From Candidatus Melainabacteria bacterium (GTDB lineage: Bacteria; Cyanobacteriota; Vampirovibrionia; Obscuribacterales; Obscuribacteraceae), in the NCBI GenBank assembly GCA_003242885.1, contig QKMZ01000002.1, positions 494,140 through 558,139 on the forward strand: a DNA stretch of 64,000 nt, written 5' to 3'. A program made the position numbers and the translations under genes. The notes beneath the pieces are model-generated. The model searched no databases, was not told the origin of the DNA, and saw only the letters and a program-made list of their open reading frames with translations. Every line of letters begins with the position of its first letter. Within the stretch, counting starts at the first letter, position 1. Below are positions 9,429 to 19,068 of this stretch, in pieces.

Positions 9429-10571
9429 ATGGCTGATTCAAATCCGACGTTCATTCCTGGGCTTGAGCTTTGCGAGGGCTTTTATCGCGAGGCTGTCGAC
9501 CCGATATTACACAATCATTTTCGCGACGTAGAATATGCGGCGGCGCTGATTGGCAGCGGTTCGGAAGTGCTTGGGTTTGATACCGAAATGTCGAGCGACC
9601 ACCATTGGGGACCGCGCGTCATGCTGTTCCTCAAGCCTGACGATGTCTCTGCGTACAAGGAAGCAATTTCTGTCAAACTCAGCGAGCAATTACCGCGTGT
9701 TTTTCGCGGATATCCGACCAGCTTTTCCAAGCCTGATGCAGAAAATCAGGGTGTCCAGTTGCTCGATTACAGCGAGACAGGGCTGATCAATCACAGGGTC
9801 GAGGTTTTGTCAGCCGAACGATTCTTCGATGACTACCTTGGATTCGACATCACAACTGAGCTGACGGCGGCGGATTGGCTCTCCTTTCCTGGGCAGAAGC
9901 TGCGCACTATCATTGGCGGTAAGGTCTTTCACGATGGTATTGGTTTGGACGAAACACGCAAACGTTTTTCATATTATCCGGAAGACGTTTGGCTTTATCT
10001 ATTGGCTTGCGGCTGGTCGCGAATTGAGCAAGAAGAGCATCTCATGGGGCGTGCCGGGTATGTTGGTGATGAAATCGGTGCTGGAATAATCGCCGCGCGT
10101 TTGGTGCGGGATTTGATGAACCTTTGCTTCTTGATGGAGAAGGTCTATGCGCCGTATCCGAAATGGTTCGGCACCGCATTCAAGATGCTGAAATCTGCAA
10201 GTGTTTTGGAGCCGATGCTTCTTAAATTCTTGTCTGCATCTAATTGGCAAGAACGCCAGAAGGCGCTAATTCCCGCGTATGAGTATGTGGCTGTGATGCA
10301 CAATATACTGGACATCGCTGAGCAGCTTCCCGCGAAGGTGCGAGATTTTCATGGACGTCCGTTTATGGTCATAAGCACGGGTGATTTCTCAAAGGCGATC
10401 TGCAATCAAATTGCAGCAAGTGAAAGTGCGGATCCGCTGATTAAGAGGCTATTAAAGGAGCCATTGATTGGCAGTGTTGAGCAGTTTAGCGATAGCACCG
10501 ATATTCTTTCGAATGCGTCGTGGCGAACTGCGATTAAAGATTTGTATGGCGTTTGCCCAGTTGCCGACTAA
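9429..10571 (+). CDS. DUF4037 protein, nucleotidyltransferase-like
   Basis: Cytosolic protein of 380 residues. The N-terminal part has LIGSGSEVLGFDTEMSSDHHW, which fits the GS...D.D pattern of polymerase-beta-like nucleotidyltransferases, and the whole resembles the DUF4037 family, members of which are linked to minimal nucleotidyltransferase folds. The substrate is unknown. An in-frame TTG lies at 9399, but the ATG at 9429 is preferred because MADSNPTFIPGLEL begins the recognisable domain. TATCAT at 9414 lies close upstream and may be a -10 element giving a very short leader. The gene ends inside the region where the next reading frame opens. Confidence 0.72.
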   Translation: MADSNPTFIPGLELCEGFYREAVDPILHNHFRDVEYAAALIGSGSEVLGFDTEMSSDHHWGPRVMLFLKPDDVSAYKEAISVKLSEQLPRVFRGYPTSFSKPDAENQGVQLLDYSETGLINHRVEVLSAERFFDDYLGFDITTELTAADWLSFPGQKLRTIIGGKVFHDGIGLDETRKRFSYYPEDVWLYLLACGWSRIEQEEHLMGRAGYVGDEIGAGIIAARLVRDLMNLCFLMEKVYAPYPKWFGTAFKMLKSASVLEPMLLKFLSASNWQERQKALIPAYEYVAVMHNILDIAEQLPAKVRDFHGRPFMVISTGDFSKAICNQIAASESADPLIKRLLKEPLIGSVEQFSDSTDILSNASWRTAIKDLYGVCPVAD

Positions 10572-10597
10572 TTTACAGAAGGATAGTATCGGTTTCA

Positions 10598-11710
10598 ATG
10601 CGCTGGTATCAAACATTTGCAAAGGTAAGCACGATATTCGTAGCGGGGATATTCCTGTGTAGCCCTGGTCTTGCCGCTGGAGATCGTGAGGGTTGGCGAC
10701 ACTTCAAAGATGAAGGAAGCAAGTTTGAAGTCTTTGGAGACTTCGCTGGAGCCGAACGCGCCTATGCCAAGTCTCTGAAATTAGTTGATGCCTCTAAGGC
10801 TTCAACCGCCGAGCGCGGCGAGGTTATGGCTCGTCTCGCTAACGTGATGTTGTGGCAACAGAAATTCAAACAGGCTGAACCCTATTTCAATGAGTTGTTA
10901 AAGTTAATTCCGCAGTTGAAATCCGAAGGCAAGAAAAACGAGGATTTTTTCACTTGCGTCGATTCACTGTCAAATGCGTATTATGAGCGCAGTCAGGGCA
11001 TCAATCGTATTCCTGGTATACAGCACTCAATCAGAATCATTGATACCGCATTTGGTGACATTCATCCAGAACTTCCGCGAGAATTGGTTGCGCTTGCGTA
11101 CACGTATTCTGCATTGGGAATGAATCAAGAAGCGCTAACTTTTGCGAACCGAGCACTGTCAATCGCAAAGCGCGAAACGAGCGAAAAGGGGCAAATTCAC
11201 CTGTGGAAAACGTTGGCACTTGTCGGAAATTGCCGCAAGTCCGTAGGTGATTGGGAAGGTGCTCGGCAAGCATTTGAGCAAGCTGTCTCTTTGATGAACA
11301 AGAGTTTGAAACGCTTTTCTTTGACCGCAGCAGCAGCTAAGGCGCAACTCGCAATTGTGTATCTGCATATGCACAAGAAAGAAGAGAGCAAGAAGCTCTT
11401 CAAGGAGGCTGAGGCTTTGTTCGCCTCCAAACTATATGAAATGGACAAAAAGGGTCTGCGCGACATCGGCACTGTTGGTCCTGAATTGCTGGCATTAGCG
11501 CAAATGTATGTGGCGTTTAACCAATACTCGAAAGCCGAGCCCATTTGCAGGCGCTCACTTATGCTGACGAAGGTGACCTTCGGGGACAAAGATCCCTTCT
11601 TGATCAACGAGTTGAGGGTGCACGGTTTTGTGTTGTCTCGCTTAGGCCGGATGAAAGAATCGCAGGGGCAGGAAGCCCAGGCTCAAGCCCTGGCAAGTTT
11701 GTACAAATGA
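10598..11710 (+). CDS. Secreted TPR protein
   Basis: 370 residues with a clear signal peptide (hydrophobic VSTIFVAGIFLCSPGLAA) followed by tetratricopeptide repeats: GDFAGAERAYAKSLKL near residue 40, KFKQAEPYFNELLKL, ALGMNQEALTFANRAL, DWEGARQAFEQAV and the last near YSKAEPICRRSL. TPRs are protein-binding helical pairs; no enzymatic domain is seen. The ATG at 10598 is preferred over an upstream TTG (10553) because it yields a normal signal peptide and AGAAGGAT lies upstream. It follows the DUF4037 gene on the same strand with 26 bases between, so the two may be co-expressed. Confidence 0.85.
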   Translation: MRWYQTFAKVSTIFVAGIFLCSPGLAAGDREGWRHFKDEGSKFEVFGDFAGAERAYAKSLKLVDASKASTAERGEVMARLANVMLWQQKFKQAEPYFNELLKLIPQLKSEGKKNEDFFTCVDSLSNAYYERSQGINRIPGIQHSIRIIDTAFGDIHPELPRELVALAYTYSALGMNQEALTFANRALSIAKRETSEKGQIHLWKTLALVGNCRKSVGDWEGARQAFEQAVSLMNKSLKRFSLTAAAAKAQLAIVYLHMHKKEESKKLFKEAEALFASKLYEMDKKGLRDIGTVGPELLALAQMYVAFNQYSKAEPICRRSLMLTKVTFGDKDPFLINELRVHGFVLSRLGRMKESQGQEAQAQALASLYK

Positions 11711-11737
11711 AATCGACCAAACATTGAAATCGTGCTG

Positions 11738-12418
11738 CTAGTCTTCGCGTGATTCGAGTTTGTACCCGATACCGTGAACTGTTTTGATGATCGACGCTTT
11801 CTCTTCGACATCCAGTTTTTTGCGCAACCGCGTGATGTATGTTCTCACGGCAGTTGCTGTGGCCTCGGAGTCCGATTTCCAAACGTGATTGAGAATGTCG
11901 TCCGTGCTAAAAACGCGATCCGGGTGTCTCATGAAAAATTCGAGCAGCGCGTATTCGGTCGGAAGCAATTTTAATTCTTCACCGTCGCGTGTCACTTGGC
12001 AGGTGGCTGGATCTAAAGTGATGTTCCTGACAGCCAAAACGGAAGCGCGAGGTGAGTGCGAACGGCGTAGCAAAGCCCGCAGGCGCGCTGAAAGTTCGCG
12101 CATGTCAAAAGGTTTTGTCAAATAATCATCTGCACCAGCGTCCAACCCTTCTTCTTTCTCGCCGACCGAGCGTTTCCCCGTCAAGATCAAAACTGGCGTG
12201 GTGCCGCCGTCTGCGCGGAATCGCGAGAGAATTTCAACGCCACTTTTGCCAGGCAAGCCCCAGTCCAGCACGACAATGTCGTACTGATAAAGCTTCATCA
12301 AATCAAGAGCTTCCTCGCCTGTGTGCGCTTCTTCGACCGTATAGAGCTCATGCTCAAGCCAGTCTCTGACCATGTCACAGGTGACGAGATCATCTTCAAC
12401 GAGCAAAACTTTCGACAT
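11738..12418 (-). CDS. OmpR/PhoB-type response regulator
   Basis: Two-component transcription regulator of 226 residues. Receiver: acidic pair VEDD near residue 9, phospho-acceptor Asp52 in VVLDWGLPG, Thr in LILTGK and Lys in YLTKPF. C-terminal winged helix ends in RTYITRLRKKLD and HGIGYKLE. Start at 12418 puts the receiver at the N-terminus as is usual; a longer frame to 12457 exists. It follows the sensor kinase gene by 49 bases on the same strand, so the two are very probably partners. It closely resembles the orphan regulator at 29.45 kb (same DWxLPG and YIKRLRKKLD blocks). Confidence 0.93.
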   Translation of the reverse strand: MSKVLLVEDDLVTCDMVRDWLEHELYTVEEAHTGEEALDLMKLYQYDIVVLDWGLPGKSGVEILSRFRADGGTTPVLILTGKRSVGEKEEGLDAGADDYLTKPFDMRELSARLRALLRRSHSPRASVLAVRNITLDPATCQVTRDGEELKLLPTEYALLEFFMRHPDRVFSTDDILNHVWKSDSEATATAVRTYITRLRKKLDVEEKASIIKTVHGIGYKLESRED

Positions 12419-12467
12419 AGATTCCAGTTTCTTTCGCGCAGGTGCTGTCTGAAACAACTAATAGATT

Positions 12468-14288
12468 CTACGTTGTTTTTTCCGGTTTCTGTGCACCCGG
12501 GATACGAAACCAGAAAGTACTTCCTTCCCCTACTTGACTTTTTACCCCGACCGAGCCGTTGTGTTGCTCCAAAATTGCTTTGCAGATTGCCAGCCCCAGA
12601 CCGGTTCCGCCCTTCACACCAGTTTTGCTGGGCGCCACCTGGCGAAACCGATCGAATATGTGTGCGATATCTGCTTCGGCAATGCCGGCTCCGCGGTCGG
12701 TCACATTTACTTTCACATAGCCCGGCTCCAGTTCGGTTGTGACGTTTACTGTGCCGCCCTTAGGCGAGAATTTAATGGCGTTGGCGAGAAGATTCTGCAA
12801 AACCTGTACCATACGGTCGATGTCGGCAAGAACGTCGGCCTCGACGATTTCACCTATCTCGATTTGAACCTTTTGCTCGTCGGCAAATCCCTTGACCATG
12901 TCGATGGACTGGTCGATCAGGTATTTGAGATTGTACGTTCCGAAACGCATCTCCATGTGCCCAGCTTCCATCTTTTCGACGTCGAGCAGGTCGTTGACCA
13001 GGTTGACAAGGCGGCCGAGGCTCGATTGTATGCGAGTGGAGGCATTCGCTCCTTTCTTGTTCAGTTCGCCGTAGACTCCGGCGTTGAGCGAGTCGAGAAA
13101 GGCTCGCATGCCGGTAAGTGGCGTTCGCAGGTCGTGGCTGACCATGTTGACAAAGTCTGCTTTCATTTGGTCAAGCTCTTTGCGATCACTAATGTCGTGT
13201 GCCACGCAGTAGTAAGACTCGTCCGGCGGTGACCAGTAAATCGACCAGAGCATCCAGCCTTCGCTCAAATCATTGCGCACCATGCGGATATCGACTGATA
13301 TTGCTGTCTCTTTCTGCTGTTTCGCTTCGTTCAAAACGCGCTGAAGACGCTCTTTGTCTGCGTCGGCAACAAAGTCTAAAAAAGGACGGCTAATTAAATC
13401 GATTGGGTCGTATCCCCAATTTTGTTTGGCTGCAGGGCTCATTTGCTTGAAGACCGCATCTTCGGACAGCGAGCAGATAACGTCTTTGGCATTGTCTACG
13501 ATGGCGCGTTCGCGCTGGGACGCCACTGCCAGTGTGATTGCCATTTTGTGAAAAACAGTGTCGAGCTGCGCGATTTCATCCGTACCTTCGATAGGACGCC
13601 GCAGGGGGCGGTGTTCTGCCAATAATTGCGCGTTGCCGGCAATAGTCGCAAGCCTGTCGGTGATATTTCGTCCGAAATAAATTGCCAAGCCAAACGTCAA
13701 AAGAATTTGCAAGATAAGTCCGACTAAAAGCCAGACTTGCACAGCCATTCTCAATTGCTGAGTTTTCTCCGGATGCATCTCCTGGTAATTCATTTCCTGG
13801 CGATGAATCGCGGCGGCGCTAGTTACAATCGCGCGCAAATGGTCGGTGACCATCATTCTCGCTTCGTGCGTGAGAATATAATGCTCGCCGGACATCATGC
13901 GCTTTTTATAGTGCAGAAGCGTATCAACGGCTGTATTTACCGCCTTTTCCATCTCGATGACGTTTTTCTCTTGGATGGAATTGCCTTTCACCATTTGCTT
14001 GAGTTCGTTGAGCTCGTGCGGAACTTCGGAAATCCCCTTCATCATGCGCTGCTCGAATGACGGCGAGTGTGTAAATCCCCAAAGTGTGAAATTGGCGCCA
14101 CCTTCCCAGATCGTGCGCACCACGGACTGCGTTTGTCCGATAATCATCTTCGAGTAAAACATCTTCTGGGCTTCGGCTTCAGCCGATTGCTGCAAGAAGA
14201 CCAGAATCGCCACGAAAATGGTTTCTGTTAATAGCGGCAACGCTACTATCAAAATCCCTTTTTGGCGCAGTTTGAGGTCTTGAAGCAT
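12468..14288 (-). CDS. Membrane sensor histidine kinase with HAMP and PAS domains
   Basis: 606 residues. Order seen: short N-terminus, TM1 (ILIVALPLLTETIFVAILVFL, residues ~12-32), an extracytoplasmic helical sensor of ~150 residues, TM2 (VWLLVGLILQILLTFGLAIYF), HAMP-like linker, PAS domain (AIVDNAKDVICSLSEDAVF and onward), HisKA with the phospho-acceptor His in SHDLRTPLTG and an HATPase_c domain with NLLANAIKFSPKGG (N box), DRGAGIAEAD (G1), FDRFRQ and GTGLGLAICK (G2). It is complete and likely active. Partner is the downstream OmpR-type regulator. The signal is unknown. Confidence 0.94.
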   Translation of the reverse strand: MLQDLKLRQKGILIVALPLLTETIFVAILVFLQQSAEAEAQKMFYSKMIIGQTQSVVRTIWEGGANFTLWGFTHSPSFEQRMMKGISEVPHELNELKQMVKGNSIQEKNVIEMEKAVNTAVDTLLHYKKRMMSGEHYILTHEARMMVTDHLRAIVTSAAAIHRQEMNYQEMHPEKTQQLRMAVQVWLLVGLILQILLTFGLAIYFGRNITDRLATIAGNAQLLAEHRPLRRPIEGTDEIAQLDTVFHKMAITLAVASQRERAIVDNAKDVICSLSEDAVFKQMSPAAKQNWGYDPIDLISRPFLDFVADADKERLQRVLNEAKQQKETAISVDIRMVRNDLSEGWMLWSIYWSPPDESYYCVAHDISDRKELDQMKADFVNMVSHDLRTPLTGMRAFLDSLNAGVYGELNKKGANASTRIQSSLGRLVNLVNDLLDVEKMEAGHMEMRFGTYNLKYLIDQSIDMVKGFADEQKVQIEIGEIVEADVLADIDRMVQVLQNLLANAIKFSPKGGTVNVTTELEPGYVKVNVTDRGAGIAEADIAHIFDRFRQVAPSKTGVKGGTGLGLAICKAILEQHNGSVGVKSQVGEGSTFWFRIPGAQKPEKTT

Positions 14289-14490
14289 CTATCGCTTTCT
14301 GAAAAGCCTTTTTCCAATACATACTGCTATACCCGCTCAATCTGTCGGCTCTTAATAAATTAGGCGCAAGCGGCGATTTACAGCATTCGCAGGGGAAATT
14401 TTCGCCAAATCTTCTTGCAGTGTTTTACCGCTATTAAGAGAAGGTAGAAATATAACTGTTGGAGGCTTTCGGCGACCTGCCGATAAATAT

Positions 14491-16155
14491 ATGGCGTTCT
14501 CGCAAAAACAGTTAGACGGACTTCTCTACATGGCTGGTCGCGCATTTGACAATGCCGACTATTTAGCTGCGCAGCGTCACTATGAAGACGCTTTGGACAT
14601 GATGGAGCGCAATGGGCTGAGCGAGACCGAGCAGGCTCTGGCGTGTTTCAAAAACCTTGCTGCCATCTATTATTCCGACGGCAAGTTAGACAAAGCGATT
14701 ACTGCCTACAGCCGTCTGGTTGTCACATCCGAACAATTGCTCGGCGAGGGCAACCGGGATGTGATTGCCAACATGTTCATTCTGGCGAAAGTGTGCGACG
14801 GTGCGGGTGCATCAGAAGATGCCGCCAACATCTACAACCGTGTCTTGCGACTTGCAGAACAGCATTTGCCGAAAGGCGATGTTTTGATCAAACACATTCG
14901 CGAGGCTGCAGCTATCAGATCTGCTCCGCAGAAGGAATTCAAACAGAAGGTTACGGCGCTGGAATTGCCGAAGCCCGTGTTTAAAGAAACTATGGAAACG
15001 CTCGTTGGCGGCGGTGAGCCGGGCGGGCGCGAGCACTTTTTCAAAAAGAATCAGGTCGTACTTTCTACGATCGGCTCTGTTGTGGTTGTGGCAATTGCTG
15101 CCGGTTGGTTTACGTGGATGACTGCCGGAACCTCCTTCCAGCCGCCGACGGCTCCCGGCATCAATTCGGAATCATTCAAGGTTGAGGGACAAACTTTCAG
15201 AACAGCTGACGGAAAAATCACCTTGGCTGTCGGTGAGAATTCGACTGGCGAACTCAAGACACCGTTAGAAACCTTGCAGTTCAAGTTCAAAACAATCGAC
15301 TTTTCACTCGAGGGCATTCAAACTTTGATTCTTGGCGCATTCTCGCGCAAGGAGTTTTGGTTCGAGCAGACTCCGATGGGATTGGTCGGTCCTGGTGATT
15401 TCCTTGTGCACACAGATGAAGCGCCAGAGGTGAAGACAGTCGAGCAAATTCGCGCCCTTGGTGCCCACCTCGAACAAATCAACGCGAAGAATGGTTCGTT
15501 TCCGTCCAAGCTCGAAAAGTGGACTGGAGATCCCGCTGTGAAGCTGATTAATGCGGCGACGAAGCAGGACATGATTCCTACATATCAGATCTTCTCGAAG
15601 TATCAAATCGTATTTGATGGAGTATCTAACGTTGAAGATTTCAAAAAGTCTCTGGCTTTAGGCGAACACTGGAATAATGAACCGGAAGCCGGACCTGGCA
15701 GCATAAACGCTTTTGCTATTGTCACTGATAAGAAGGTCGACGACGAGTCCTATCGTGTTTCGCATGTGTTCATGCAAGGTTTTGACAGAAACGGAAAAGT
15801 TATTCCATCTGCTATTCCTGGTGTGAGCTACTACTATTTGGCAGTTCCAGCCAACCATGAAGAGGGTGGTGATGGCGCTGGAGATGCATACTACAAGAAG
15901 TTGGTCGCGTCTTTGAAAGGTGCCAACATCTATGTTGTAAGAGAAGCGTCGATGCTTTTCGGCTTGCTGCCACTCAAGTACACCATGCCTATCATCTTTG
16001 GCTTCCTCACAGGGATGTCGCTAATTCTATGGGCGCTTGTCGATGCTGCAAAACGTTTGGAAAATCGAAAGATGCTGCCTACATTGTTTGAAGTGATGAC
16101 AGCAATCTTCTTGCTCATTTGGCTCGCTTGGTTTGTCAATCGCGCGATACCCTAG
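14491..16155 (+). CDS. TPR protein anchored by transmembrane segments
   Basis: 554 residues, no enzyme motif recognised. Residues 1-125 hold about three TPRs (FDNADYLAAQRHYEDALDM, GKLDKAITAYSRLV, GASEDAANIYNRVLRL). A transmembrane helix follows at ~190-212 (VVLSTIGSVVVVAIAAGWF), then an extracytoplasmic domain of ~270 residues, then two more helices near the C-terminus (PIIFGFLTGMSLILWALV and LFEVMTAIFLLIWLAWFV). Topology predicts a cytoplasmic TPR domain and a large outside domain. It is divergent from the histidine kinase and followed 17 bases later by the 207-residue unknown gene, probably one operon. Confidence 0.8.
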   Translation: MAFSQKQLDGLLYMAGRAFDNADYLAAQRHYEDALDMMERNGLSETEQALACFKNLAAIYYSDGKLDKAITAYSRLVVTSEQLLGEGNRDVIANMFILAKVCDGAGASEDAANIYNRVLRLAEQHLPKGDVLIKHIREAAAIRSAPQKEFKQKVTALELPKPVFKETMETLVGGGEPGGREHFFKKNQVVLSTIGSVVVVAIAAGWFTWMTAGTSFQPPTAPGINSESFKVEGQTFRTADGKITLAVGENSTGELKTPLETLQFKFKTIDFSLEGIQTLILGAFSRKEFWFEQTPMGLVGPGDFLVHTDEAPEVKTVEQIRALGAHLEQINAKNGSFPSKLEKWTGDPAVKLINAATKQDMIPTYQIFSKYQIVFDGVSNVEDFKKSLALGEHWNNEPEAGPGSINAFAIVTDKKVDDESYRVSHVFMQGFDRNGKVIPSAIPGVSYYYLAVPANHEEGGDGAGDAYYKKLVASLKGANIYVVREASMLFGLLPLKYTMPIIFGFLTGMSLILWALVDAAKRLENRKMLPTLFEVMTAIFLLIWLAWFVNRAIP

Positions 16156-16172
16156 GAGGCGCCGCATTTTAG

Positions 16173-16796
16173 ATGCCGGACCTTGATGGCAGCGAATCTT
16201 CCAATTCTTCCAACTCTGCTAACAGTTTCTACCAGAAGCTGCATAGCCACCAACCTGCAGATGAGCGCGATCGCTGGCGACGTGCTCTCTATTTTTCAAC
16301 AGCGGTCGGAATTCGTTGTTTGGACTTATTGTCCGACTATATGCGCTACTGCCTTCGTCCCAATCGAATGGGAGAGTCGCCTGATTATCCTGTGACGGAA
16401 AATTCGTCAGAGATTCACCACGAGGCTGTGAAAGAACTGCTGGGACTGAGCATCTGGCTAACGATGGTCGATCAGTTAGAGGGCGAAGTGCCTTACTGGT
16501 TGCGAGAGTTTTTCATCGATTGCTGGTCGGCTGCGGACAAACTGTATCCAGATCCATCTAGCCAAGAAATCATGACGCTTTATGAAAACCAGCTTGGTGT
16601 GGATAAAGTCTGCGAAGCTGTATCTTCTCGCTTGTGCTACAAACTGGAGTTGGAAGACACCAAGGGTGATGCCTGCATAAAACTTGGCGAAATGCTGCGC
16701 GATAATGGAAAGACGCGTGCTGACCTGCTGTTTTATGCTCTGTCTGCGGACCATGAAGCGCTCGATAAATCAATCGACCAACTGAAAGACTACTAA
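16173..16796 (+). CDS. Hypothetical protein, helical, 207 residues
   Basis: Family not recognised. The N-terminus is Ser/Asn-rich (SNSSNSANS), then a mostly helical, acidic sequence with aromatic residues (WLTMVDQLEG, PYWLREFFIDCW). No signal peptide or membrane helix. AGGAGG at 16155-16160 lies about 13 bases ahead of the ATG. The gene follows the TPR membrane protein with a 17-base gap, so a shared role is plausible. Its stop codon overlaps the stop of the convergent esterase by 4 bases. Confidence 0.7.
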   Translation: MPDLDGSESSNSSNSANSFYQKLHSHQPADERDRWRRALYFSTAVGIRCLDLLSDYMRYCLRPNRMGESPDYPVTENSSEIHHEAVKELLGLSIWLTMVDQLEGEVPYWLREFFIDCWSAADKLYPDPSSQEIMTLYENQLGVDKVCEAVSSRLCYKLELEDTKGDACIKLGEMLRDNGKTRADLLFYALSADHEALDKSIDQLKDY

Positions 16797-18073
16797 GCAT
16801 TGCGCGTGTCGCGCACTCGTGCGATGAGCTCTTTTTTGTTGTGTCGATTGAGAAAGTTCCAGACCGCATCAGTTGCATTGAATTTTGACGCCGGAGTCGA
16901 GCTGTTGAACGCCCCTGGCCAATCGTGGTTGCCATCTTTGATGTTGTAGAAGGTGACTTCTCTGCCGCTTTCAGTGTCAACGGCGCTATAGGTTTGAATC
17001 GGTTCGCCAGATGATTTGGTGAGCGTCGGCTTCAAATCATTTGCATTAGCCCAAACTTCAAATGCTTTCTCGGCAGAAATGACGCGTGGCGCCACGCACA
17101 AGTCCAAGAGTTCGCCGCCCGATGCAGGAATAACATCGTCGCTGCTGCCGTGAATCAGCAGGGCGTTCATATCACCTTGCGGTTTGTCTTGCTTTCTCAA
17201 CATGCCGCCGCTAACACTGGCGACTGCTGCGACTCTGTCGTTGAGCTTAGCAGCGGCTTCCTGAGCCATCATACCGCCGTTGGAGAAACCGACCAGGTAG
17301 ATGCGGTTTTGGTCTATGTTGACTTTGTTGGGTATCACGTCTGTGAGCTGTCTGATGAAATCCACATCGTCAGAGCGGTATAGGTGATCCTTGCCGACAT
17401 TCCACCAGCGCAAGCGATCGCCGACCCAGCCAGTTGCGTTGGGAAAAACAGCTATAAATCCTTCTTGGTCTGCCTTTTTCTTGAACTCGGAAGTCTGCGC
17501 AATCTCGTCTTTGTCTTGCATAAAGCCGTGCATCATCACGACCATTGGCATCGGTTTGCTGGCATCGTAGTTTGGCGGAATGTGCACCGTAACGTCACGC
17601 TTGCGTCCTTGAAGTTCTAGTGTGTAAGTCGCGTCGCCCTTAGCATCAGTGATTTTTTCGCTGAATGCATGCATGTTTTCAACATACTTATTTATGTCTT
17701 TTAGCGAGACGCCGTTGTTTTCGAAGAACCATTCATCATTCGATGATTGCATCAACGACTTGTAGCGTTCGCTCAAGAAATTCGCGAACATATGAGGATC
17801 GGCTCCGTCAACCTTGTGCGGCGTTTTGTCCGCTTTTGCTATTTCTTTCTTGTCGATGAAGCCGTCGCCGTTAATATCGAAGTGTCCGAAAAGCTCGGCA
17901 ATTTTTTCGCGCTCGTTGCCCGCTGCTGCCTCGCTTAGAAAGCGACTGTTGTCCTTATGGCTGGACGGCGATGTGAGGCGAAACTCTTGAAGGCTGTCGC
18001 CTTCTGTGCGTTGATCGCCATGCTGCAATGCTGCCGCATCGGCAGTTTTGTACTGTCTTTCGACTGTCGCCAT
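16793..18073 (-). CDS. EF-hand plus PHB-depolymerase/feruloyl-esterase-like hydrolase
   Basis: 426 residues. Residues ~60-90 contain a calcium-binding EF-hand loop (DINGDGFIDKKE). From ~165 on an esterase domain of the LpqC/polyhydroxybutyrate depolymerase type follows: oxyanion region MMHGFMQDKDE, WWNVGKDH, nucleophile Ser in GFSNGG, Asp in HGSSDDVIP and His in DGNHDWPGA. The family hydrolyses poly-3-hydroxyalkanoates, acetyl-xylan or feruloyl esters; substrate here is unknown. No signal peptide is obvious, so export would need another route. Calcium regulation is an inference from the EF-hand. Confidence 0.83.
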   Translation of the reverse strand: MATVERQYKTADAAALQHGDQRTEGDSLQEFRLTSPSSHKDNSRFLSEAAAGNEREKIAELFGHFDINGDGFIDKKEIAKADKTPHKVDGADPHMFANFLSERYKSLMQSSNDEWFFENNGVSLKDINKYVENMHAFSEKITDAKGDATYTLELQGRKRDVTVHIPPNYDASKPMPMVVMMHGFMQDKDEIAQTSEFKKKADQEGFIAVFPNATGWVGDRLRWWNVGKDHLYRSDDVDFIRQLTDVIPNKVNIDQNRIYLVGFSNGGMMAQEAAAKLNDRVAAVASVSGGMLRKQDKPQGDMNALLIHGSSDDVIPASGGELLDLCVAPRVISAEKAFEVWANANDLKPTLTKSSGEPIQTYSAVDTESGREVTFYNIKDGNHDWPGAFNSSTPASKFNATDAVWNFLNRHNKKELIARVRDTRNA

Positions 18074-18160
18074 ATTAAGGTACTATGACCGCGTTTTGGA
18101 GGATGAACGGGTATATACATGTTCCCTCCAAATTGGACAGCCGTAATCAGGGCAAATGAC

Positions 18161-18602
18161 TTAGGCGGCGTCTTCTTTTTTAGCAGGCATTATCTTACTG
18201 ACTTTGTGTCTTACAATTGCAAGCAAACTTTCGCCGAGGAAGGCTTCCAGAAGGTCTTTCACGAGCTTTAGATCGACGCCCGCCGGATAGAAGTAGAAGT
18301 AATTCGGCTCCCAGTAGCTGGGCTTAAATTTGGATTTGAAAAACTCCAAAGCTTGGAAATGATAGAGCCATGACAGATGGCTGTATGCGAGTCGCAGAAT
18401 GCGATTGAGCTAGGACAAGCTGCGACGTTTCTACATATGGAATGTAGCCTTCCACGCCGGGTAAGGTGAAGTGCTCCACGTTTGGGTAGAGGCTGAGGAA
18501 AGAGTGAGTGTTTAAGCCCCACTGCTGAAGACATTCATAATTCTCTAAAAACACCGATGGCATAAGAGTTTGCTCTCGAAGACCGGCGAGTCTTTTCTGC
18601 AC
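18161..18602 (-). pseudogene. Decayed DUF2156 (lysyl-phosphatidylglycerol synthase-like) gene
   Basis: Two pieces of one domain lie in different frames. The N-terminal piece (GTG at 18602) reads PSVFLENYECLQQWGLNTHS, then VEHFTLPGVEGYIPYVET, and runs into a wrong frame near VLAQ. About 18 bases later another frame carries the family ending ILRLAYSHLSWLYHFQALEF and KSKFKPSYWEPNYFYFYP, which matches the MprF/DUF2156 C-terminal signature (FKxKFxPxWEPxY). Roughly the middle 150-180 residues are absent, so there was an internal deletion plus a frame change. A sequencing error cannot explain the missing middle. It is probably not functional. Confidence 0.7.
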
Positions 18603-19068
18603 TCACTGTGGCACTGGATGTGGTGCTAATGGACAGGTTAATCTTGAGTTGTGATCAAAACGTGATGAAAAGCTGGTCTGCGTCTGTGAGTATTGCAACC
18701 TGGATGACACTGCCGGTATCCCGAAAGTTCCTCGGGGTGCTGGAAAGCAGCTGGTTGTGCGGCTATGGCTATGGCAAACATTTATAGAAACTTGATTCGA
18801 CCTTGATGAGGGCTTGATGGTGGCTGGACGAGAACTCGGTAAGCCTTGAGGAAAACCCGGTTTGGGTTTGGCTGGAACTTGATGAGGGGCTTTCGCGAAA
18901 AATATTGGATTAATTCAGAGGATTTCGTAATTCCCGCATTCAAAAGTCACGAAATTTCAACAAACTTTCTATTAAATAGGCGCATGGCGAGATCGAACCA
19001 CCCCGGGCGACCGGGCTCACACGATTTTAAGGCGGTAAAAATTGGGAATCTCCTCAACTGAAAATTTC
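18603..19068. other. Gene-poor stretch
   Basis: No convincing gene. It holds G/T-rich degenerate repeats around CTTGATGAGGG (18802, 18881 and neighbours) and a short ORF at 18846-19061 without ribosome site or family resemblance. AAGGCGG at 19029 may serve the next gene. Confidence 0.5.

Noticed and set aside
18981..19015. tRNA-like T-arm sequence on the minus strand (GGTTCGATCTCGCC)
   Set aside because: No matching acceptor stem, D-arm or anticodon arm could be laid out in the flanking bases.
18846..19061. ORF of 71 codons
   Set aside because: No ribosome site or family; overlaps G/T-rich repeats.
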